Positions 16,777 through 24,796 of a stretch of DNA of 64,000 nucleotides are shown here, piece after piece; position 1 is the stretch's first letter; every line of letters starts with the position of its first letter. The notes beneath the pieces are model-generated. The model ran no database searches. It was not told where the DNA came from and saw only the letters and a list, made by a program, of their open reading frames with translations. The translations under genes and the position numbers were made by a program. Source of the stretch: Gammaproteobacteria bacterium (lineage in GTDB: Bacteria; Pseudomonadota; Gammaproteobacteria; Pseudomonadales; Azotimanducaceae); the NCBI GenBank assembly GCA_002684495.1, contig NYVG01000016.1:88993-152992 (forward strand). The letters run 5' to 3'.

Positions 16777-19369
16777 GGACTGAATCCTCGTCGTTCGCTG
16801 TATTGATTCGACACAGCCCCTGGAGATGACAATAACGACATGCGCCCTTGCGCGGGGTAACGGTAGCGTCACCGTCGCGAAGTGCTTGGGCTAGGTCGAC
16901 GAGCGCAAGCTGCCATTGCTGACGCTGTTCAGTCCAAGGCTCGGGCGTTGGCTTAATCTGTAGCGTGCCTGAGGCGGCCTCGGACAATGCTTGCTCGCCG
17001 ATACCTACGGCTTTCACTGCCTTGTCGCTTATGCATGCATAGGCAACGCTGGCAATTTGCTCATCAAGCAGGCTGTAGATCGGTAATTGCAGATCTGTGG
17101 GCGGTGACTTTGTCGCGCCGCTCGCGGATTTGCTGGATGATTTATAGTCGATAACCACAGCACGATTATTGACATTGTCTATGCGGTCTACGCGTAGCGC
17201 AAAGGTTAGTCCCGCGAGTTCTAGCTGAAACTCGCGTTCAACGGCGTCGATAGTGAATGGCAGCCGCTGGCCCTCGATATCCAACCATTGCCTGACTAAA
17301 TTGGCGAGCCTTGTACATTCATTGTCGAAGAATGCCTCAGGCAAGGGCGCACGTCGTTGCAGTACCTCGGTGCAGGCCTGATAAATCTGCGCTTCGGTAA
17401 GCTCGGTGAGGTGAGTGCTGGTTTTGCAGTGTTCGGCTAGATGCTGCATAACAGCGTGCAAGGTTAACCCGCGCTCCAGAGCATCTGGGAATTCGGATGG
17501 ATCTCGTTCTTGCCTGAGTCCAAGCCGCTGGTGGGCAAAGGCCCGGAACGGACACTCTAATTGATCTTGCAGTGCACTAGTGCCACCAAGCATGCGCTGA
17601 TCTTGTACAGGCAAGCCTTTGAAATCCTCGGTTCTGATTAATTGCACGCCGTCGCGACGATAGAAAGGGTGGTATATCTCGGGTTTCGGCAGCATCGCCA
17701 CGGTTGCTTCAGCCGCGATATCGGCAATGGCCTGGCTCGGCAGCAGCTCATAACCGTCGAGTTGGCTGACATAACTGAAGTTCAATTCAGCGTCACTGTT
17801 GAGCCATTGGTTGAGCGTGCGTTGTGCAAACTCCAATTCTTGATCAGGGGTGACTCGTGGGAGTTTATGCTGCCGTGCAACTGCAGTTGGAATAAACGGA
17901 TTGAGCGATGCGGTCTGAGGGAAGCTGTTGGCATCCATACCGCACACCCAGAGATGCGAGTAATCGAATCCGGTGGTTTCAAGTAAGCCTAGCACCTGAA
18001 CCTGGGAGGCGGGCCTCTGGGGTGCGAACATTTTGGATTGCAGATGCAGTGTCAGGAGTTCTAGGGCGGCTTCGAAAGAGATGAATTGATCATCTGCCAT
18101 TTGTTCCCGACCAAGCTCTGTCATGGATTGTTGAATTTGCGTAACCGCTTGAAACTGCCCGGATTCAAGCTCGCTCAAGTTAGGCCAGTTTACCTGGCGC
18201 AATAACTCGTCGATAAAGGTCAGCCAATAGGTGAAGCGTTCGCTTGTAGGCGCATGCTCTAGATGTTGCAGCAGGGTATTGGCGGTACTATCGTCAGCAA
18301 CAGAGCTTATGTCGATAACACGCTGCTCGGATGGCCAGCTGTGCAATGAGGTTATACACCACGGTGCAGTAACGAACGGCGAAAACGACAAGCTCTCTAG
18401 AGCTTCTTTCGTGATCGGGGTATGGCACCAGTTAAGTAGTACGCTGGCGTGCAGCCATGCCGGTTGATCCGCCAATGGACTGCCACCAGATAAGTCGAAA
18501 CAGCGCGTAGCGCTTCCCGCCTCAGGGTCAAAGGTTACCGAAAACTGGCGCTGTACTCGGTGGTATATCTGCGCCAACTTAGGCACCACTACCGCCACTC
18601 TGGCGTTCGGTTGTTGCCGGCATACGTCCGCTGACCAACGAGCGGCTGCTGCTAGCTCAGTGGCGATGGAATCGAAAGCAAAAAGGCGTGGTTGCTGGCG
18701 TGGTGTGCGCGGTTGAGGGGGGTGTTGCCCCAACTCGATCGTGGCGAAATCAAGAATGTGTTCTGAATCCTTAAGCCATTTTACGCCGCTCGCGTCATTG
18801 CACGCTTCGAGGTAGCGCCGTTCTGTCACGCTTAGGTGGTCAAATGCCAATAGAAGCAGTGGTTTTGTTGGTGGTTTGGCCTGCTGCAATAATGTTTTTG
18901 CCAGCTGGCCGACATAAATTTCGTCAGGCTGAGAAAGCTCAAGTACCGCTCGCGCCCAGGGTACAAACAATTCTCCACCCTCGCTGCCATCAGCCAAGGC
19001 ATCGATTTCAATATCGTATCGGTACAGTAAATCTAGGGCTTGTGCAGCACTTGGGCTCAGGTGCCGGTTGCTCGGATTGGCACATTGATAAAATCGCGAC
19101 AATAGCTGGCTATTGGTGAGTAGGCGCATCGCTGTGTCGGTGTAGTCCTGCCAGGTAGCAAAGTGTTGCTGTAGCAATTGATTCAAACTCAAGCAGTGGG
19201 GGCTCGGCCATGCCTCGAGTCCGCGCGCTTGGTGTGCCTGATTGAGGCCGCGGCGCAGCTCACGCGCAAGCCGCTCGTTGGGCGTGACGATGGTGAAATC
19301 GCGACTCGCATCGAGCAGCGCGGCAGAAATTTTTACGAACGCATTAACCACCTTGAGAGTGTAACTCAA
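16763..19369 (-). CDS. AddB-like nuclease with iron-sulfur staple (probable DNA repair protein)
   Basis: 868 aa. The N-terminal three quarters resemble the inactivated helicase of AddB (FTIVTPNERLARELRRGL at the start, CGMDANSFPQ in the middle). The C-terminal quarter is a PD-(D/E)XK nuclease: LRVDRIDN and AVVIDYKSS (around 740). Four cysteines suit the [4Fe-4S] staple of AddB: LECPFRAFAHQRLGL (around 603) and CRYCHLQGLC (around 843). Such proteins act with the AddA-like partner encoded just downstream to resect DNA ends for RecA. No recBCD genes are seen in the window. The start at 19369 is plausible but MSYTLKVVNAF could be slightly long. Confidence 0.85.
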   Translation of the reverse strand: MSYTLKVVNAFVKISAALLDASRDFTIVTPNERLARELRRGLNQAHQARGLEAWPSPHCLSLNQLLQQHFATWQDYTDTAMRLLTNSQLLSRFYQCANPSNRHLSPSAAQALDLLYRYDIEIDALADGSEGGELFVPWARAVLELSQPDEIYVGQLAKTLLQQAKPPTKPLLLLAFDHLSVTERRYLEACNDASGVKWLKDSEHILDFATIELGQHPPQPRTPRQQPRLFAFDSIATELAAAARWSADVCRQQPNARVAVVVPKLAQIYHRVQRQFSVTFDPEAGSATRCFDLSGGSPLADQPAWLHASVLLNWCHTPITKEALESLSFSPFVTAPWCITSLHSWPSEQRVIDISSVADDSTANTLLQHLEHAPTSERFTYWLTFIDELLRQVNWPNLSELESGQFQAVTQIQQSMTELGREQMADDQFISFEAALELLTLHLQSKMFAPQRPASQVQVLGLLETTGFDYSHLWVCGMDANSFPQTASLNPFIPTAVARQHKLPRVTPDQELEFAQRTLNQWLNSDAELNFSYVSQLDGYELLPSQAIADIAAEATVAMLPKPEIYHPFYRRDGVQLIRTEDFKGLPVQDQRMLGGTSALQDQLECPFRAFAHQRLGLRQERDPSEFPDALERGLTLHAVMQHLAEHCKTSTHLTELTEAQIYQACTEVLQRRAPLPEAFFDNECTRLANLVRQWLDIEGQRLPFTIDAVEREFQLELAGLTFALRVDRIDNVNNRAVVIDYKSSSKSASGATKSPPTDLQLPIYSLLDEQIASVAYACISDKAVKAVGIGEQALSEAASGTLQIKPTPEPWTEQRQQWQLALVDLAQALRDGDATVTPRKGACRYCHLQGLCRINTANDEDSVHEFD

Positions 19370-19543
19370 GCGTAGCAGGAAAGAGGTCTATCACTTTGGC
19401 GGTGCCCTGGAACAGCCGTAAATAGTAATCCCGGTGGTGGGGCATTATGGCTAAGGCGAAAAAATACAAAGACTTTGCGGTTTTGCTATCCAGTAGGTGG
19501 CGAGAACAGCTAAAATAGAGGCGAAATTTAACGGAGCCCTGCA

Positions 19544-19663
19544 ATGTGGCATTTGATCGAAGATTTCTTTGACCAAGGTCTGGTAATGAAAGGATTGATT
19601 GGCGTTGGTTGGTTGGCTGTGATCATTATGATCTTTAGCCTCGGTCAGCAGCTTCTCTCCTAA
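19544..19663 (+). CDS. Small membrane protein (39 aa), unrecognised
   Basis: ATG 19544 to TAA 19663, with ACGGAG 7 bases upstream as a good ribosome binding site and a TAAAAT -10-like box at 19511-19516. The peptide has an amphipathic start (MWHLIEDFFDQG) and one membrane helix, GLIGVGWLAVIIMIFSLG. It is followed after 24 bases by the TerB-like gene and probably co-transcribed with it, the DUF465 gene and the 5'-nucleotidase. I do not recognise the family. Confidence 0.65.
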   Translation: MWHLIEDFFDQGLVMKGLIGVGWLAVIIMIFSLGQQLLS

Positions 19664-19687
19664 TCCTCAGCATAGGTATAAGCGGCT

Positions 19688-20080
19688 ATGTGGCTATCCT
19701 CGTTCAGCACCGATCAACGTCATGTGATGTTGGGTCTTGCCCACAATGTTATTGTATCTGATGGCCTACTGGACCCTAATGAAGAAGGAATGTTGCTTGA
19801 ACTCAAGCAGGAAATGGGTCTCAGCGAAGTACAGGAACTTGAATATCTCGAGCTGGAAGGGATTCAATACGTTTTCCAAGACAAGCGTTCGCGCATGGTT
19901 GTGGTCATTAACTTAATCAAGTTGAGTTATGTCGACGGCGCGTTTGAAATTGAAGAAGAGTGTTTGCTGAAAGAGATTGCTCGTAGCTTCGACATTTCCG
20001 ACAACGACTTTTTGCTCCTCGATAACTGGGTGCGCAGATTGTCCGCACTTGAAGAAGAGGCTCAAGCTTTCTTCAATTGA
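19688..20080 (+). CDS. TerB-like (tellurite resistance TerB fold) protein
   Basis: 130 aa, highly acidic and alpha-helical. The helices with VMLGLAHNVIVSDGLLDPNEEGML and LIKLSYVDGAFEIEEECLL (given in parts) repeat the TerB pattern in which an Asp-Gly-x-hydrophobic-x-x-x-Glu loop starts each half, a possible divalent-metal site. TerB-fold proteins are cytoplasmic and membrane-associated, with general roles in stress. The real function here is unknown. The small membrane protein upstream is a candidate partner. Confidence 0.7.
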   Translation: MWLSSFSTDQRHVMLGLAHNVIVSDGLLDPNEEGMLLELKQEMGLSEVQELEYLELEGIQYVFQDKRSRMVVVINLIKLSYVDGAFEIEEECLLKEIARSFDISDNDFLLLDNWVRRLSALEEEAQAFFN

Positions 20081-20142
20081 CTCAAAAAACAGGTTAGCGT
20101 GCTCGGTGTACGCACCAATGAGCGCTTACGACGAGGCCAGTT

Positions 20143-20352
20143 TTGACCCAGGCAGATGAACAAAAGAAGATACTTGAGTGGTTAGAAGGGCTGCGGGTCG
20201 AGCACAGTGACCTAGACGTAGTCATAAACCATCTTCTTGAAGCGCGCCATCACGACACCATGCGTATTCAGCGTTTGAAACGACGCAAGCTTAAAATCAA
20301 AGACATGATCCATCGCCTAGAAAGCGAACTGATCCCTGATCTAGATGCCTGA
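20143..20352 (+). CDS. DUF465 (YdcH-like) small coiled-coil protein
   Basis: 69 aa from TTG 20143, chosen because GAGG lies 6 bases upstream and no in-frame ATG suits; ATG 20119 reads a different frame that stops at once. The sequence is basic and helical: HSDLDVVINHLLEARHHD, then QRLKRRKLKIKDMIHRLES. The pattern Leu-Lys-Arg-Arg-Lys-Leu-x-x-Lys-Asp is the DUF465 signature. Function is unknown in the family. The last 8 bases overlap the start of the 5'-nucleotidase gene, indicating translational coupling. Confidence 0.8.
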   Translation: MTQADEQKKILEWLEGLRVEHSDLDVVINHLLEARHHDTMRIQRLKRRKLKIKDMIHRLESELIPDLDA

Positions 20353-21256
20353 AACCATACCAGCCAAGCCGTTAACAGTGGCGATCTCGTCTACCGCCTT
20401 ATTCGACTTATCTACTTCAAATGAAATTTATGAAAGCCAGGGTCTAGAGGCCTATCGACGTTATCAGATTGATCAGGAAGATGTGGTTCTAGAGCCCGGC
20501 GATGGCTACTATCTGGTAAAAAAAATACTAAATATCAATAAATTACTCGACAAACCTAGAGTCGAAGTAATACTACTGTCGCGAAATTCTGCAGATACTG
20601 GTTTACGGGTTTTCAACTCTATACGGGCCCACGATCTGGGAATAACTCGTGCAGCATTCTGCTCTGGCGCATCACCGTATCGCTATATCAATGGATTTGG
20701 CTGCGACTTATTTCTGTCGACTCATGGTGATGATGTGCGGCTGGCCCTTGAGGAAAACGTTGCCGCGGCCACCTTGTTGGGCGGTGGCGGGGGCGCCACG
20801 GATGCAGCCGATTCGGCACTGCGGTTAGCGTTCGATGGTGACTCGGTGCTCTTTTCTGATGAGGCTGAACAGGTCTACCAACGGCATGGACTTGATGCAT
20901 TTAGCCAACATGAACAGGCAAAAGCGTCAGATGTGCTTGGCGGTGGCCCATTCAAAGCTTTTCTGGCAGCCCTTCAGAGCCTGCAGCAGGAGTTTCCAGA
21001 GGGTCAAAGTCCCATTCGCACGGCCCTGGTCACCGCGCGGGGGGCGCCTGCCCACGAGCGCGTGATTCGTACCTTGCGCGAGTGGGATATAAGACTGGAC
21101 GAGTCCCTGTTTTTAGGCGGCATGGACAAGACCGAGTTTTTACGCGGTTTCGCGGCAGATATCTTTTTTGACGACCACGAGTTGCATTGCAATCGCGCGG
21201 CGGGTCATTTGGCTACCGGCCATGTGCCTCATGGCGTTGTTAATCGTAAAGATTAA
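20345..21256 (+). CDS. Cytosolic 5'-nucleotidase I-like protein
   Basis: 303 aa. VAISSTALFDL at the N-terminus (replacing the usual DxD with a family-specific start), AFDGDSVLFSDEAE near 160, RTALVTARGAPAHERVIRTL in parts (around 225) and FLGGMDKTEFLRGFAADIFFDD (in parts, around 255) match the NT5C1-type 5'-nucleotidase family (PF06189) of the HAD superfamily. It would dephosphorylate nucleoside monophosphates, typically AMP. It overlaps the DUF465 gene and is followed by cysB after a 105-base AT-rich gap. Confidence 0.83.
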   Translation: MPETIPAKPLTVAISSTALFDLSTSNEIYESQGLEAYRRYQIDQEDVVLEPGDGYYLVKKILNINKLLDKPRVEVILLSRNSADTGLRVFNSIRAHDLGITRAAFCSGASPYRYINGFGCDLFLSTHGDDVRLALEENVAAATLLGGGGGATDAADSALRLAFDGDSVLFSDEAEQVYQRHGLDAFSQHEQAKASDVLGGGPFKAFLAALQSLQQEFPEGQSPIRTALVTARGAPAHERVIRTLREWDIRLDESLFLGGMDKTEFLRGFAADIFFDDHELHCNRAAGHLATGHVPHGVVNRKD

Positions 21257-21322
21257 GGTGAATAGGCGTAAAACAGGCTTTTGATAATATAAAAAATATT
21301 TTTAATATTAAAAAAGTATATT

Positions 21323-21345
21323 AAAATTGGTATCTTGCCAATTTT
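21323..21345. promoter_or_regulatory. Perfect inverted repeat ahead of cysB
   Basis: AAAATTGG (21323-21330), 7-base centre TATCTTG, CCAATTTT (21338-21345): 8 perfect pairs, ending 16 bases before the cysB ATG and downstream of a very AT-rich stretch (21282-21326). It could be an operator, for example for CysB autoregulation, or an mRNA hairpin close to the ribosome binding site AAAGG. Confidence 0.45.
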
Positions 21346-21361
21346 ACCAAAGGTTAACGCC

Positions 21362-22336
21362 ATGAAACTGCAGCAGCTTCGATACATCTGGGAAGTAGCT
21401 AATAACGGTTTAAACGTTTCTGCGGCCGCCGAATCTCTGTATACCTCTCAGCCCGGCGTCAGCAAGCAGATTCGCCTTTTGGAGCATGAATTAGGCGTAG
21501 AGATCTTTGCCCGTAATGGCAAACACCTTTCAGAAATTACCACGGTAGGGCAGCAAATTATTGCCATGGCTGGGGACATTCTGCGCCAGACGCAAACGAT
21601 TAAACAAATGGCCCAAGAGTGCTCAGATGAGACTCAGGGGGCTCTGAGTATCGCCACCACCCATACCCAAGCGCTCTACGCCTTACCGCCAGTGATTCAG
21701 TCTTTTCGTCAGGCCTATCCAGATGTGAGTTTGCATATGAATCAGGGTTCGCCAGAGCAAATTGCCCAGCTCGCAGATGCGGGTACTGCTGATTTTGCGA
21801 TTGCAACGGAAGGCATGGACTTGTTTCACGACCTTGTAATGATGCCCTGCTACAGCTGGAACCGGTGTGTGGTGGTGCCCAAGGATCACCCGCTGGCACT
21901 GGTCTCGCGACTAACATTAGAAGATCTAGCGGATCTACCGATTGTGACCTATGTATTTGGTTTTACCGGGCGTTCGAAGTTGGACGATGCCTTTGGTTCG
22001 GCGAATATCACGCCCAACGTGGTCTTCACTGCTACAGATACGGATGTCATCAAAACCTATGTTCGGCTTGGCCTAGGAGTGGGCATTATCGCCAGTATGG
22101 CTTTCGACGAAGCCCTAGACCAAGATCTTGTGCGCATCGATGCCAGCCATTTGTTCGAGCCTAGTGTGGCCTATATCGGTTTTCGGCGTGGCACCTTTTT
22201 GCGGCGCTACATGCTCAGTTTTATCAAATTGTTTGCACCGCATTTAGATGAATGGACGGTGCAAGATGCACTGGCGTGTAAGACCCGCAAAGAGCGTGTA
22301 GAGCTGTTTGCCAAGACATCGTTACCGCACAAATAG
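21362..22336 (+). CDS. cysB: LysR-type cysteine regulon activator CysB
   Basis: 324 aa from ATG 21362 (MKLQQLRYIWEVANNGLNVS), exactly the usual CysB length; an in-frame extension from 21335 lacks family support. An N-terminal winged helix (SAAAESLYTSQPGVSKQIRL, in parts) is followed by an effector domain with TTHTQALYALPPVI and DFAIATEG. CysB binds N-acetylserine/O-acetylserine and activates sulfate-assimilation genes; likely targets here are cysI-DUF934 and cysH. Its stop codon abuts that of the convergent cysH with no spacer. Confidence 0.95.
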   Translation: MKLQQLRYIWEVANNGLNVSAAAESLYTSQPGVSKQIRLLEHELGVEIFARNGKHLSEITTVGQQIIAMAGDILRQTQTIKQMAQECSDETQGALSIATTHTQALYALPPVIQSFRQAYPDVSLHMNQGSPEQIAQLADAGTADFAIATEGMDLFHDLVMMPCYSWNRCVVVPKDHPLALVSRLTLEDLADLPIVTYVFGFTGRSKLDDAFGSANITPNVVFTATDTDVIKTYVRLGLGVGIIASMAFDEALDQDLVRIDASHLFEPSVAYIGFRRGTFLRRYMLSFIKLFAPHLDEWTVQDALACKTRKERVELFAKTSLPHK

Positions 22337-23059
22337 CTAACCTTGTGCGATCAGATTCTGGCGATGTAACCCGCATTCTTTGTGGGTAGCGCTTTCCCAC
22401 CACCAGCGTCCTGCGCGCTCGTGTTCATGGGGTGCGACAGCACGTGTACATGGCTCGCAGCCAATAGAGATAAAGCCTTGCTCATGTAGAGGATTGAAGG
22501 GTACGTGGCGGGCGCGAATGTAATCCCACACATCTGCTGAGCGCCAATTGGCCAAAGGGTTAAACTTTTCCAGATCCCCATTGCGGCCAGTAAATACGCT
22601 ATCGATATGTACTTCGGCGAGTTCGGTTCGGGTAACACTTTGGTCGATACGCTGACCGGTAATCCAAGCATCCAACTGTGCCAGTTTGCTGCGCAACGGC
22701 TTGATCTTACGTGCGCCACAACACTCTTCGTGGCCATCATTGCGAAAACTGAAGAGACCTTTTTGCTGTACGAGTTCCGCGACGTCGTTGGGATCCGGCA
22801 TAACGACTTTGATGGGTAAGTTGTAGTGGTCTCTTACGGTTTCAATAAAGCTGTAGGTTTGCGGGTGCAAACGCCCGGTGTCGAGGCTGAAAACCTCACA
22901 GTGCTGTCCCAATTGACTCATTAGGTCGATCAAAATAACGTCTTCGGCACCGCTGAAGGAGATAGCAATGCTCTCGGCCGGGTGGCGCTCGAATGCTGAC
23001 TGGATCAATTTAGTACTGTTGTTGACGAGTTGTTGTTGGTGCAGGGAGAGGGTGGTCAT
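22337..23059 (-). CDS. cysH: Phosphoadenylyl/adenylyl-sulfate reductase CysH ([4Fe-4S] type)
   Basis: 240 aa. SFSGAEDVILIDL is the PP-loop-like substrate site. HEECCGARKIKPL and CEPCTRA supply the two Cys pairs that bind a [4Fe-4S] cluster, and THKECGLH carries the catalytic Cys. The Cys-Cys/Cys-x-x-Cys set marks the APS-reducing or dual-specificity form found in Pseudomonas-like bacteria, unlike the cluster-free E. coli PAPS reductase. It releases sulfite, which CysI then reduces. It is convergent with its probable regulator cysB. Confidence 0.93.
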   Translation of the reverse strand: MTTLSLHQQQLVNNSTKLIQSAFERHPAESIAISFSGAEDVILIDLMSQLGQHCEVFSLDTGRLHPQTYSFIETVRDHYNLPIKVVMPDPNDVAELVQQKGLFSFRNDGHEECCGARKIKPLRSKLAQLDAWITGQRIDQSVTRTELAEVHIDSVFTGRNGDLEKFNPLANWRSADVWDYIRARHVPFNPLHEQGFISIGCEPCTRAVAPHEHERAGRWWWESATHKECGLHRQNLIAQG

Positions 23060-23173
23060 GACGGTTTGAACCTGTCTCTGGGTTGATTGGCGCGCAGGTT
23101 AACAACGGTTTTGGTGAATAAAAAAGAATCTGTTGCTATATGCTTACACCTTAGACAAGGAATAAGGACGATT

Positions 23174-23767
23174 GTGGACCTACTGTGTTTAGATCTCGAA
23201 GGGGTACTAGTACCTGAAGTTTGGCAGGCGGTCGCGCGGGCGACTAAAGTGGACGGATTGTTGAAAACAACCCGAGATATCCCGGTATACGAAGACCTGA
23301 TGAACTATCGTTTGGAATTGCTTGATGAGCACGACATCACTTTGTCTGATGTCCAGGCGCAAATAGCCAAGCTGCAGCCGCTGCCGGGTGCCTTCGAATT
23401 TTTACAGTGGGCACGATTGCATTATCAGGTCGCAATTATCTCCGATACCTTCTACGAGTTTGCCGCGCCGTTGATGGCGCAACTGCAGCAGCCGTTTTTG
23501 CTTTGTCACAAGTTGGTGGTAGAGCAAGATAGGATTGTCGGATTCAAATTGCGCCAGACGGATCCGAAGCGATGCTCGGTAAAAGCGTTCAAATCATTGG
23601 ATCTTCGCGTCATTGCGGCGGGAGATTCGTTCAATGATGTATCAATGTTGGAAGAAGCTGATCGCGGGATCTTTTTTCAGGCACCGGACAATGTGCGGGA
23701 ACTATACCCGCAGTACCCGCTGGCTAATGATTATGCAGAATTGCAGGCGCTGATCACCGCGCCTTAG
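23174..23767 (+). CDS. thrH: Phosphoserine phosphatase / homoserine phosphotransferase ThrH
   Basis: 197 aa from GTG 23174, selected because AAGGA lies 5 bases upstream and the product then begins MDLLCLDLEGVLVPE like other ThrH proteins; a longer frame from 23087 adds 29 unrelated residues. HAD motifs: DLEGVLVPE (nucleophile Asp), IISDTFYEF, DPKR and AAGDSFNDVSML. ThrH hydrolyses phosphoserine and can move the phosphate to homoserine, linking serine and threonine synthesis. Serine feeds cysteine production, which fits the neighbouring cysB/cysH. Confidence 0.9.
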   Translation: MDLLCLDLEGVLVPEVWQAVARATKVDGLLKTTRDIPVYEDLMNYRLELLDEHDITLSDVQAQIAKLQPLPGAFEFLQWARLHYQVAIISDTFYEFAAPLMAQLQQPFLLCHKLVVEQDRIVGFKLRQTDPKRCSVKAFKSLDLRVIAAGDSFNDVSMLEEADRGIFFQAPDNVRELYPQYPLANDYAELQALITAP

Positions 23768-23791
23768 TTCATAAATTTAATTTCGATCATT

Positions 23792-23826
23792 GGTTATCTC
23801 CGTAACCGGTCGGTTCAAGGTAGAAT
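23792..23826 (+). promoter_or_regulatory. prpB promoter region with overlapping palindromes
   Basis: TAGAAT at 23821-23826 is one base from the -10 consensus but no good -35 lies 16-18 bases upstream, suggesting activator dependence. In that gap lie GGTTA-TCTCCG-TAACC (23792-23807) and the overlapping palindrome AACCG-GT-CGGTT (23804-23815), giving alternating half-sites GGTT/AACC/GGTT. These are candidate binding sites for a propionate regulator not encoded in the window. Confidence 0.45.
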
Positions 23827-23860
23827 GATCGTCGCTGAATTTCGAACACAGGAATAAATT

Positions 23861-24736
23861 ATGAGTCAAGGAGCGAAATTTCGTGCGGCTTATACGGACG
23901 AATCGCCGTTACAAATTCCGGGCACCATCAACGCATATACCGCGCTTATGGCCGAGCAAGTAGGCTATAAAGCAATCTACCTGTCTGGTGGGGGAGTGGC
24001 CAATGCGTCTTACGGGCTGCCTGACTTGGGAATGACCTCACTTAATGACGTATTGGAGGATGTTCGCCGCATTACCGCTGCTACTGAAGTGCCGTTACTG
24101 GTAGACATCGACACCGGTTGGGGTGGTGCGTTCAATATTGCGCGGACGATTCGAGATATGACGGCTGCGGGTGCGGCTGCCGTGCATATTGAAGATCAGG
24201 TTGCGCAAAAGCGCTGTGGCCACCGGCCAAATAAAGCTATTGTGTCGATCGCCGAAATGGTTGATCGCATTAAAGCAGCTGTGGATGCTAAGACCGATGC
24301 CGACTTCGTGGTTATGGCACGAACCGACGCGCTATCAGTAGACGGTTTTAATGCTGCAGTAGATCGCGCTGGCGCGTTCGCAGAGGCGGGGGCCGACGCG
24401 ATTTTTGCAGAGGCTATGACCGAGATTGACATGTATCAATCCATTGTCAGTGCAGCGGGTATACCGGTGCTGGCCAATCTTACTGAGTTCGGGCAAACGC
24501 CTCTATATACCAACAAAGAACTGGCTGGAGTCGGTATTGCTATGGCGCTGTATCCCTTATCGGCGTTTCGCGCGATGAATAAAGCGGCACTCAACGTGTA
24601 TAAGGAAATTCGTGAACAAGGGACCCAAGCGGCGGTTGTAGATACGATGCAAACCCGCATGGAACTTTATGATTTTCTTGGCTACCACGAATACGAGAAA
24701 AAGCTCGACCAGTTGTTTGCAGAACAAGCAGGCTAG
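23861..24736 (+). CDS. prpB: 2-methylisocitrate lyase PrpB
   Basis: 291 aa of the isocitrate-lyase/PEP-mutase family. The catalytic loop KRCGHR (residues around 116-121) with downstream ARTDAL is specific for methylisocitrate lyase. [16 protein letters not shown] and VDIDTGWGG form the metal-substrate site. It cleaves 2-methylisocitrate to pyruvate and succinate, the last step of the 2-methylcitrate cycle. It is followed after 60 bases by prpC on the same strand. Confidence 0.95.
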   Translation: MSQGAKFRAAYTDESPLQIPGTINAYTALMAEQVGYKAIYLSGGGVANASYGLPDLGMTSLNDVLEDVRRITAATEVPLLVDIDTGWGGAFNIARTIRDMTAAGAAAVHIEDQVAQKRCGHRPNKAIVSIAEMVDRIKAAVDAKTDADFVVMARTDALSVDGFNAAVDRAGAFAEAGADAIFAEAMTEIDMYQSIVSAAGIPVLANLTEFGQTPLYTNKELAGVGIAMALYPLSAFRAMNKAALNVYKEIREQGTQAAVVDTMQTRMELYDFLGYHEYEKKLDQLFAEQAG

Positions 24737-24796
24737 GTTGCGTAGTGGCGAAAATAGGTAAGCTCGGCTGCTGTGCTGAGCAAACGGGAGGAACTA

